From: Bradyrhizobium sp. B097
Lineage (GTDB): Bacteria > Pseudomonadota > Alphaproteobacteria > Rhizobiales > Xanthobacteraceae
Assembly: GCF_038957035.1 (NCBI RefSeq)
Contig: NZ_CP152412.1
Location: forward strand, 8,428,501-8,492,500
Direction of reading: 5' to 3'
Length of the DNA: 64,000 bases
Part shown: piece after piece, positions 37,148 through 45,344 of the stretch
Layout: every line of letters starts with the position of its first letter
Numbering within the stretch: position 1 is the stretch's first letter
The notes under the pieces: model-generated
What the model was told of the DNA's origin: nothing
The model's input: only the letters and a program-made list of their open reading frames with translations
Database searches by the model: none
Translations under genes and position numbers: made by a program

Positions 37148-37926
37148 GGCTGCGCGCGCCGCTTGCGATCGTGGGCCTCGTCGCCGCCAGCCTGGCGGCG
37201 GTACCGGCGCGTGCCGAGCGGCTGATCGTGTCGGTCTCCAACCACCGCGTCACGGTGACGCCGAACTATTCCGGCGGCGAGCTCGTGCTGTTCGGCTCGG
37301 TCGAGAAGGACGACAAGACTCCGTCCAATCGCGACAATTACGATCTCGTCGTCACCGTGTCCGGCCCGCGCGCCGACATGGTGACGCGGCGCAAGGAGCG
37401 CAAGTTCGGGATCTGGATCAACACCGACTCGCGCCAGTTCCTGCAGGTGCCGGGCTATCTCGCGCTGTTCTCCAATCGCCCGTTCGACCAGATCGCCTCG
37501 CCGGAGGTGCAGCGGCGGCAACAGCTCGGGCTCAACAACGTGCTGCTGATGCAGCGGGTCGGGCCCGACTTTGCCGACGTGGTGCCGAACGATCCGTTCC
37601 GCAGCGCCTTCGTCCGGCTGCGCTCCGAGCACGGGCTGTACCGCGAGGCGACCTCGGCGGTGACGTTCCTGACCCCGACCCTGTTCCGCACCGGCATTCC
37701 GCTGCCGGCGGAGGTGCCGATCGGCACCTACAATGTCGAGATCAAGCTGTTTTCCGACGGCGCGCTGGTGACCAAGACCGAGACCGCCTTCGAGATCGTC
37801 AAGGTCGGCTTCGAGCAGTTCGTCGCCACCACCGCACGGCAGAACGGCCTGATCTACGGCCTCGTCACCGCGTTCATGGCGCTGATGACCGGCTGGATGG
37901 CCTCGATCGTGTTCCGCAAGGATTGA
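37144..37926 (+). CDS. TIGR02186 family exported membrane protein
   Basis: A 260-residue protein with a signal peptide (ending ARAERL), a beta-rich periplasmic part (ERLIVSVSNHRVTVTPNYSG, ELVLFGSVEKDD, IWINTDSRQFLQVPGYLALFSN) and one C-terminal membrane helix (LIYGLVTAFMALMTGWMASIVF). It matches the TIGR02186 alphaproteobacterial family of unknown function, which is usually encoded beside TSUP permeases. It overlaps the permease gene by 4 bp, so a joint transport role is likely. Confidence 0.85.
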   Translation: MRLRAPLAIVGLVAASLAAVPARAERLIVSVSNHRVTVTPNYSGGELVLFGSVEKDDKTPSNRDNYDLVVTVSGPRADMVTRRKERKFGIWINTDSRQFLQVPGYLALFSNRPFDQIASPEVQRRQQLGLNNVLLMQRVGPDFADVVPNDPFRSAFVRLRSEHGLYREATSAVTFLTPTLFRTGIPLPAEVPIGTYNVEIKLFSDGALVTKTETAFEIVKVGFEQFVATTARQNGLIYGLVTAFMALMTGWMASIVFRKD

Positions 37927-37929
37927 TCT

Positions 37930-38025
37930 AGAGCGTTTTCGAGCGAAGTGGATACCGGTTCGCGTGAAGAAAACGCGTCAAAACAAGAATCTAGAGCCCC
38001 GTTCCGATTCAATCGGAACGGGGCT

Positions 38026-38027
<2 letters not shown>
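37930..38027. repeat. Composite palindromic element, copy B (inverted to copy A)
   Basis: The 98-bp element runs from AGAGCGTTTTCGAGCGAAGT to the hairpin CCCCGTTCCGATT/AATCGGAACGGGG (37997-38023). It is the inverted relative of 34828-34930 and lies between two convergent genes, where the hairpin can act as a terminator in both directions. Confidence 0.85.
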
Positions 38028-39387
<1,360 letters not shown>

Positions 39388-39482
39388 TTATGCCCCCGAC
39401 ACAGCAATGACGTTGCGATTTGAGATGCATTTTGCCCGTTCTTCTGCGACCAATTGCGTAAAAGACGGGAAATACGAAAGAA

Positions 39483-39965
39483 ATGGGAACCACAATCGTG
39501 ATCGACGAGATGGACCGGAAAATCCTCGACGTGCTGCAGGTCGAAGGGCGCATCACCAATCTCGAGCTGGCCGAGCGGATCGGCCTCTCTTCCGCCCCTT
39601 GCATGAGACGCGTCCGGACCCTGGAAGAGACCGGCGTCATCAATTCCTATGTGGCGCTGGTGGACCCTGCGCGAATTGGACTTGGGTTCGACGTGATCGT
39701 CGAAGTCCGCCTCAAGCAACAGGACAGGGAGTCCTTCGCTCGCTTCGAGAAGAAGGTGATCGGCCTTCCGGAGGTCGTCGAATGCTGCATGATCGCCGGC
39801 GACTGGGATTACTCGCTGCGGGTCGTGTCCTCAGATCTCGCAAGCTATCAATCGTTCATCCTCGACCGCCTCATGCATCCGGACACGGATATCGCGAGCT
39901 ACCGCACGACCATCATCCTGCGGAAGGTGAAATCAACGACGAAGATCGACAGCTCGCTGTTCTGA
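39483..39965 (+). CDS. Lrp/AsnC family transcriptional regulator
   Basis: A 160-residue Lrp-like protein: the helix-turn-helix MDRKILDVLQVEGRITNLELAERIGLSSAPCMRRVRTLEETGVI is followed by the RAM ligand domain (VEVRLKQQDRESFARFEKKV, VVECCMIAGDWDYSLRVV). The Cys pair and the GDWDY loop sit where amino acids bind in Lrp proteins. It is divergent from dgdA across 146 bp and probably controls it in response to an amino acid. In Burkholderia the dgdA regulator is a LysR protein, so the regulator differs. Confidence 0.9.
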   Translation: MGTTIVIDEMDRKILDVLQVEGRITNLELAERIGLSSAPCMRRVRTLEETGVINSYVALVDPARIGLGFDVIVEVRLKQQDRESFARFEKKVIGLPEVVECCMIAGDWDYSLRVVSSDLASYQSFILDRLMHPDTDIASYRTTIILRKVKSTTKIDSSLF

Positions 39966-39985
39966 CCGCAAGGATCAAACAAGGA

Positions 39986-41317
39986 TCAAACAAGCACCCC
40001 GACCCCCATCGCGATCACGCTGAGCGCCATCGCGCCGGTCGAGAGCCAGCCGAGCCAGTAGAGCCACCCGCCGATCACGAAGCGACCCATCACCGCCTTG
40101 TGGCGGGCCATCAACATCAGCAGCACCATCACGGGCACCGCGAGCACGCCGTTGACGACCGCGCTCCAGTACAGCGCCGAGATCGGATCGATCGGCGTGA
40201 AATTCAGCGCGATGCCGATGGCGCCCGACAGCGCCAGCACCGAATAGAACGCAATCGCCTCCTTCGGCTTGCGCGCCAGTCCAACCGGCCATCGCCGGCC
40301 CTCGCCGACCGCGTAGGCAGTCGCGCCCGCGAGCACCGGGATCGCCAGGAGGCCCGTGCCGACGATGCCGAGCGCGAAGATCACCTCGGCGAACGGCCCG
40401 GCAATCGGGCGCAACGCCTCGGCGGCCTGCGCCGAGGTCTGGATGTCGGTCTTGCCGGCGGCATGCAGCGATGCGGCGGCGGTGACGATGATCGACAGCG
40501 CGATCAGGTTGGAAAACGCCATGCCGGTGACGGTGTCGGCGCGAATGCGGGAAAACTCCTTCCGTGCGCCGTAATGCTTCTCGATCAACGGATGCTTGGT
40601 GACATCGACCCGCTGCTCCTCCGCCTCCTGCGAGGCCTGCCAGAAGAACAGATAGGGCGAGATGGTCGTGCCGAAGATCGCCACGATGGTGGTGAAATAA
40701 TCCGAGCTCCAGGTCAGGCGCGGAACCAGCACGCCGGCCAGCGCTTGCATCCACAACACCTTGGCAAAGGCGAGCGCCGCGACATAGGCGAACAGGCTGA
40801 GCGTCAGCCATTTCAGGACGGCGACGTAGCGGCGGTAGTTCATGAAGATCTGGGCGGCGACCGAGGTCACGCCGAACAGCACGACGTAGAAGATGGCCGG
40901 ACCGCCGATCAGGAGCTTGGTCGCGTCCGCCATGGCCGACAGGTCGGCGGCGATGTTGACGGTGTTGGCGATGAACAGCAGCGTCACCACGATGATCAGC
41001 AGCCAGCCCGGATAATGCCGGCAGACATTGCCCGATATGCCGTGCCCGGTGACACGGCCGACCCGCGCGGAGATCTCCTGGATCGCGGTCATCAGCGGGA
41101 ACGTCAGCAGCATGGTCCAGCCAATGCCGTAGCCGAGTTGCGCGCCGGCCTGGCTGTAGGTGCCGATGCCCGACGGATCGTCGTCGGAGGCGCCGGTGAT
41201 CAGGCCGGGGCCGAGCGACTTCACGACGCGCTTGAAACTGAACGGCTCGCGCCGCGGCTTCGCCGCCGGCGCATCTTCATCCTTGTCGTGTCGCGAGATC
41301 GTCTCTTGCGGCGTCAT
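39986..41317 (-). CDS. NRAMP family divalent metal transporter
   Basis: A 443-residue proton-coupled transporter, mainly for Mn2+ or Fe2+. The metal-site motif of helix 1 is seen in LGPGLITGASDDDPSGIGTYSQAG (DPSG variant of the DPGN motif), and helix 6 regions include FGTTISPYLFFWQASQEAEEQRV. About eleven hydrophobic helices are present. The helix-1 Asn is replaced by Ser, as in a distinct NRAMP-related subgroup whose substrates are less certain. ATG 41317 (MTPQETISRHDKDED) is the first credible start. It lies 58 bp downstream of an MBL hydrolase gene. Confidence 0.88.
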   Translation of the reverse strand: MTPQETISRHDKDEDAPAAKPRREPFSFKRVVKSLGPGLITGASDDDPSGIGTYSQAGAQLGYGIGWTMLLTFPLMTAIQEISARVGRVTGHGISGNVCRHYPGWLLIIVVTLLFIANTVNIAADLSAMADATKLLIGGPAIFYVVLFGVTSVAAQIFMNYRRYVAVLKWLTLSLFAYVAALAFAKVLWMQALAGVLVPRLTWSSDYFTTIVAIFGTTISPYLFFWQASQEAEEQRVDVTKHPLIEKHYGARKEFSRIRADTVTGMAFSNLIALSIIVTAAASLHAAGKTDIQTSAQAAEALRPIAGPFAEVIFALGIVGTGLLAIPVLAGATAYAVGEGRRWPVGLARKPKEAIAFYSVLALSGAIGIALNFTPIDPISALYWSAVVNGVLAVPVMVLLMLMARHKAVMGRFVIGGWLYWLGWLSTGAMALSVIAMGVGVLV

Positions 41318-41375
41318 GTCCGGTTCCAGCCGTCTGACAACGGGCCGGATGCCGCCAAGGTTCCTGGGATGAAAC

Positions 41376-42140
41376 CTAACCCTCGATGACCGTGGCGACG
41401 CCGGGTTCGAGGATGCGCAGACGGCGGCCGAAGCCGAGCGTATCGAAGCTCGCGCGCAGGTCACTCGCGTTCTGCCGGAAATGCGCCCAGCCATCGGTAT
41501 GAACGGGCACGATGACGGCGTCCGCAAAGGCGCGCGCGGTCTCGATGGTGTCGTTGGTGTCCATGGTGAGATGGAACGGGCCGCGCGTCTGTGCAGCACC
41601 GGCGAACGGCAGCACCACGCCGCAAGCAAAGCGCCGCGCGACCTCGGCGACACCGTCGAACCAGGTGGTGTCGCCGCTGACATAGACCGGACGGCCGGGC
41701 TTCGCCGGTTCCAACACGAAGCCGATGACGTCGCCGGACAACGGCTCGATGCCCGCGGGCCCGTGCCGCGCCGGCGTCGCAGTGACGGTGAGCGCCCGTC
41801 CGCCCTTCTCCAGTGTGGTCGAGGCCCAGGGCGCAAAACCCTCGGCGTTGCCGCCGAGCCGCTTGGCGCCGGCCTCCGTCGTCAGCACCCGCTTCGCCAT
41901 TCTAAGGAAATCCCGGCCAGAATGGTCGAGATTGTCGGAATGCTGATCATGGCTGAGCAGCACCGCATCGATCTCGCCGACGTCGCGCGCACTGAGCGCG
42001 GGCCCCGTCAGCTTCTCCAGCTTCACATGCGGCAGCTGATAGTCGCCGGGCGCATCGAAGGTCGGATCGGTGAGCAGGCGGAACCCGTCGATCTCGATCA
42101 GGGCGGTCGGGCCTCCGATCAGGGTGATGGTGATGCTCAC
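41376..42140 (-). CDS. MBL-fold metal-dependent hydrolase (UlaG-like)
   Basis: A 254-residue metallo-beta-lactamase-fold protein: IDAVLLSHDQHSDNLDHSG carries the HxxHSD metal motif in a DQHSDN variant, and TATPARHGPAG, VYVSGDTTWFDG and VIVPVHTDGWAHF give the remaining ligands. The layout matches UlaG-like hydrolases, but the substrate is unknown. It is co-directional with the EamA gene upstream (9-bp gap) and the NRAMP gene downstream. Confidence 0.85.
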   Translation of the reverse strand: MSITITLIGGPTALIEIDGFRLLTDPTFDAPGDYQLPHVKLEKLTGPALSARDVGEIDAVLLSHDQHSDNLDHSGRDFLRMAKRVLTTEAGAKRLGGNAEGFAPWASTTLEKGGRALTVTATPARHGPAGIEPLSGDVIGFVLEPAKPGRPVYVSGDTTWFDGVAEVARRFACGVVLPFAGAAQTRGPFHLTMDTNDTIETARAFADAVIVPVHTDGWAHFRQNASDLRASFDTLGFGRRLRILEPGVATVIEG

Positions 42141-42149
42141 GTTACACTC

Positions 42150-43079
42150 CTATTTGGGCGAAGCCGCGGCGGGGCGGGTCACCAGGTAAATGCCGAGCGC
42201 GACCGGAACGATCCCGAGCAGATCGCGAAATTCGACATGCTCGCCGAGCACGAGATAGGCGAACAGCATGCCGAGCGGCGGCATCAGGAAGTGATAGGCG
42301 CTAGCGGCGGTCGCGCCACACACTTTCAGGAGATGAAACCAGAGCAGGTAGGCAAGGATAGAACCGCCGAGCACGAGGAAGGCGAAGGCACCGGCGAGCC
42401 GCATGCTGGGCACGACGTCACTGAGGCTGGAGAGCGTGAAGGCGAACGGCATCACCGCAAGGCCACCGGCGATGTTCTGGATGCCGTTGCCGATCCACAG
42501 GCTGCCCTTCGGCGCCAACAGCTTGAACAGGACGGTGCCGGCGACGATCGAGGCGAGCGAAGCCAATGTGAAGAGTATGCCGTGCGGGCTGTCGGTCCCG
42601 ACCTTCATGCGATGCCAGACGATGAAGGCGACGCCGGCGATGCCGAGCACGAGGCCAACCACCTTGCGCAAGGTCATGGTCTCGCCGAGGAACATCGCGG
42701 CCAGCATGGCGGTGAAGACCGGATTGGCGGAGACGATCAGCGCGCCGAGCCCGGCGGAGACCGTCTTCAGGCCGGTATAGCCGAGGCCGAGATAGAGCGC
42801 GTTGTTGGCAACGCCGAGCACGGCGAAAACCGCCGCATCGCGCCAGCTGAGATCCCATTGATCCCGGCGCAGCAAGGAGGCGCCGAGGATCAGGACTCCG
42901 GCGAGCGAGAATCGCGCGACGAGCAGGATCAGCGGCGGACAATCGGTAACGCCGATCTTGCCGGCGACGAAGGCGTAGCTCCAGAGCAGGCAGAACAGGG
43001 CGATCAACAGCGGCAGGGTGTTGAAGCGGGTGCGGGGGACCGGCACTGAGGTTGCGGCGGGCGAGCTTGCAGAGGACAT
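42150..43079 (-). CDS. EamA/DMT family transporter
   Basis: A 309-residue membrane protein with ten predicted helices in two EamA repeats (LLIALFCLLWSYAFVAGKIG and LFTLASLASIVAGTVLFKLL begin the halves). DMT transporters export metabolites such as amino acids; the substrate here is unknown. ATG 43079 is preceded by GGAGAAACTGCC. It is divergent from a LysR gene across 98 bp, so LysR control is probable. Confidence 0.9.
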   Translation of the reverse strand: MSSASSPAATSVPVPRTRFNTLPLLIALFCLLWSYAFVAGKIGVTDCPPLILLVARFSLAGVLILGASLLRRDQWDLSWRDAAVFAVLGVANNALYLGLGYTGLKTVSAGLGALIVSANPVFTAMLAAMFLGETMTLRKVVGLVLGIAGVAFIVWHRMKVGTDSPHGILFTLASLASIVAGTVLFKLLAPKGSLWIGNGIQNIAGGLAVMPFAFTLSSLSDVVPSMRLAGAFAFLVLGGSILAYLLWFHLLKVCGATAASAYHFLMPPLGMLFAYLVLGEHVEFRDLLGIVPVALGIYLVTRPAAASPK

Positions 43080-43177
43080 GGCAGTTTCTCCTTCGCCCGA
43101 TGATCTAGGCCCGCGCCTTGTCATTTGGAAATTAAATGATAGACTGACTTGCAGTGGATTTATAAATGGAGGCTGCG

Positions 43178-44041
43178 ATGCTCGACCTGGAGCTGCTGCG
43201 CAGTTTCGTCTCGGTGGTCGATGCCGGCGGCTTCACCCGCGCGGGCGAGCGCGTCCACCGCACGCAATCGACGGTGAGCCAGCAGATCAAGCGCCTGGAG
43301 GAGGATGTCGGCCAGCCGCTGTTGATCCGCAGCGGCAAGGACGTCACCCCGACGGAAGCCGGCGAGCGGCTGCTGACCTATGCGCGGCGGCTGCTGTCAC
43401 TTGCCGAAGAAGCCCGCGACGTGCTCTCGCGCCCCGGCAGCGAGGGTGCGATCCGGATCGGCATCACCGAGGATTTTGCCGCCTATCGGTTGACGAGATT
43501 GCTCGCGACCTTCGCGCGCAGCCACCCCAATCTGCGGCTCGACGTGCGTTCCGGCCAAAGCCTGTTCCTGTACCGCGATCTGGAGCGCGGCGATCTCGAT
43601 CTCGCGCTGATCAAGCGCGCCGCCAGCGAGAAGGGCGGCATCGCGGTGTGGCCGGAACGGGTGCACTGGGTCACCAGCAAGAGCCATCCACGCGACACGG
43701 CGACCGGCTCGGTGCCGCTGATTGGCTTCGGCTCGGGCTGCCTCTATCGCGCCCATGCCATCCATGCGCTGGAGCGCGCGGGCCGTAACTGGCACATGGC
43801 CTACACCTCCTCCAGCCTCGCCGGGATCCAGGCCGCGGTCGCGGCGGGCCTGGGCTTAAGCATTCTCTCGGAAATGTCGATCCAGGCCGAGCATCGCGTG
43901 CTGACGGCAAAGGACGGCTTTGCGCCGATCGAGCGGACCGAAGTCGCCCTTGTCGCCACCCCCGAAGCCAGCCCCGCAACGCTGCGGCTGGCGGATCGGC
44001 TGGCGGAGTATTGCGAGAGCGTGCAGGCGAAGGCGGCGTAG
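43178..44041 (+). CDS. LysR family transcriptional regulator
   Basis: A 287-residue LysR protein: LDLELLRSFVSVVDAGGFTRAGERVHRTQSTVSQQIKRLEEDVGQPLLIRSGKDVTPTEAGE is the DNA-binding domain, followed by a PBP2-type effector domain (AIRIGITEDFAAYRLTRLLATF). ATG 43178 is chosen over ATG 43166 since GGAGG lies 5-6 bp upstream of it. It is divergent from the EamA transporter, a common exporter/regulator pairing. Its last codons and stop form the start of a tandem repeat array. Confidence 0.9.
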   Translation: MLDLELLRSFVSVVDAGGFTRAGERVHRTQSTVSQQIKRLEEDVGQPLLIRSGKDVTPTEAGERLLTYARRLLSLAEEARDVLSRPGSEGAIRIGITEDFAAYRLTRLLATFARSHPNLRLDVRSGQSLFLYRDLERGDLDLALIKRAASEKGGIAVWPERVHWVTSKSHPRDTATGSVPLIGFGSGCLYRAHAIHALERAGRNWHMAYTSSSLAGIQAAVAAGLGLSILSEMSIQAEHRVLTAKDGFAPIERTEVALVATPEASPATLRLADRLAEYCESVQAKAA

Positions 44042-44601
44042 GGCGGGGTCGCGCCGCTACTTCACTGTCGTCCCTGCGAAAGCAGGGACCCATAACCACA
44101 GGGCTGTGTTGCTGAAGCAAGCTGTGGCCCCAGCGTCGCGCATCAACGACGATCGGTGGTTATGGGTCCCGGGTCGCGCTTCGCTTGCCCGGAACGACAC
44201 CGCGTGTGTGGTGCGGCAGGCCAAGGCGGCATAGGGCGAGGTTGCGCCGCTACTTCACTGTCGTCCCTGCGAAAGCAGAGACCCATAACCACAGGGTTGT
44301 GTTGCTCAAGCAAGCTGTGGCCCCAGCATCGCGCAACAACGAAGCCCTCTGGTTATGGGTCCCGGGTCGCGCTGCGCTTGCCCGGGACGACACCGCGTGT
44401 GTGGCGCGGCAGGCGAAGGCGGCGTGGGGTGAGATCGCGCCGCTACTCCACTGTCGTCCCTGCGAAAGCAGGGACCCATAACCACAGGGTTGAGTTGCTG
44501 AAGCAAGCTGTGGCCCCATCGTCGCGCAACAACGACCATCCGTGGTTATGGGTCCCGGGTCGCGCTGCGCTTGCCCGGGACGACACCGCGTGTGTGGCAG
44601 G
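44023..44601. repeat. Tandem array of three units of about 193 bp
   Basis: Units begin at 44023, 44216 and 44409, each at a GCAGGC(G/C)AAGGCGGC motif, and differ at scattered positions. Each unit carries the lysR tail copy and a palindrome whose arms are GTCGTCCCTGCG..GGGACCCATAACCA and the inverse TGGTTATGGGTCCCGGG..GGGACGAC. Related single copies lie at 48193-48335 and 59123-59253. Unit 1 includes the true lysR stop; units 2 and 3 repeat that sequence outside a gene. Confidence 0.88.
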
Positions 44602-44609
44602 CCGATCGC

Positions 44610-45320
44610 CTAGTAACACCGCGACGCCGCGAACGCGTGGACGTGGTTGTCGCCGAGCACGTGGGCCATGAAGCCGGGCGATCCAAAAATCCGCGCGAAC
44701 GCGGCGTCGCGGATGCTGAGGCCCCCGGTGTAGGCGCCGAACGCCGGCATCACCGCGCGCTCGCCGTCGGAGGCGAAACAACGGCGCTCGATCGAGCGGC
44801 CGCGGGTCGGCACCCGCGCCTTGGGGTGGAGGTGCCCGGCTATCTCGCCGGCAGCGCCAGTCGGCTCATGGCGGAACACAATCGGGCCGATCGCGACCTC
44901 GGTCGCGACCACGCCGCCGAGACTGGTCGGCAGCGCCGGATCGTGATTGCCCGAGATCCAGATCCAGTTGCGCCGCATTTGCAGCGCCGCGAGCGCCTTG
45001 CGATCCGGCGCCGACAAGCGCGCATGCGCATCGCGATCGTGAAAGCTGTCGCCGAGTGCGATCACCTGTCGCGGATCGTGCCGCGCGATGACGGCGGCGA
45101 GCCGGCTCAACGTCGCCACCGTATCGTAAGGCGGCAGCAGCACGCCGCGGCTGGCAAAGCTCGAGCCTTTTTCCAGATGCAGGTCGGAAACCACGAGCAG
45201 GCTCCGCTCTTCCCAGAACAGCGCGCCGGAGAAATCCGCCACGAAGCCGACGTCCGCCACCGTGACCCTCGAAACGCGCATGTCGTCACCGTCTCGCAAA
45301 ACCTGCGCGCTTGCCGCCAC
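44610..45320 (-). CDS. pdeM: Ligase-associated DNA repair phosphoesterase PdeM
   Basis: A 236-residue calcineurin-like metallophosphoesterase of the ligase-associated DNA damage response set. Metal motifs are LLVVSDLHLEKGSSFA, ALGDSFHDRDAHAR, WISGNHDPALP and IAGHLHPKARV. It probably acts as a nuclease or phosphodiesterase in DNA end processing together with Lhr, Exo and the ATP-dependent ligase encoded nearby. GTG 45320 is preferred for its GGGGAA site; ATG 45281 is an alternative. It follows lhr with a 24-bp gap. Confidence 0.9.
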   Translation of the reverse strand: MAASAQVLRDGDDMRVSRVTVADVGFVADFSGALFWEERSLLVVSDLHLEKGSSFASRGVLLPPYDTVATLSRLAAVIARHDPRQVIALGDSFHDRDAHARLSAPDRKALAALQMRRNWIWISGNHDPALPTSLGGVVATEVAIGPIVFRHEPTGAAGEIAGHLHPKARVPTRGRSIERRCFASDGERAVMPAFGAYTGGLSIRDAAFARIFGSPGFMAHVLGDNHVHAFAASRCY

Positions 45321-45344
45321 GTGCTGTTCCCCACAGTGCCAGTA

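Noticed and set aside
44023..44601. CRISPR-like array
   Set aside because: Units are about 193 bp with near-identical interiors, not short repeats with unique spacers, and no cas genes are present.
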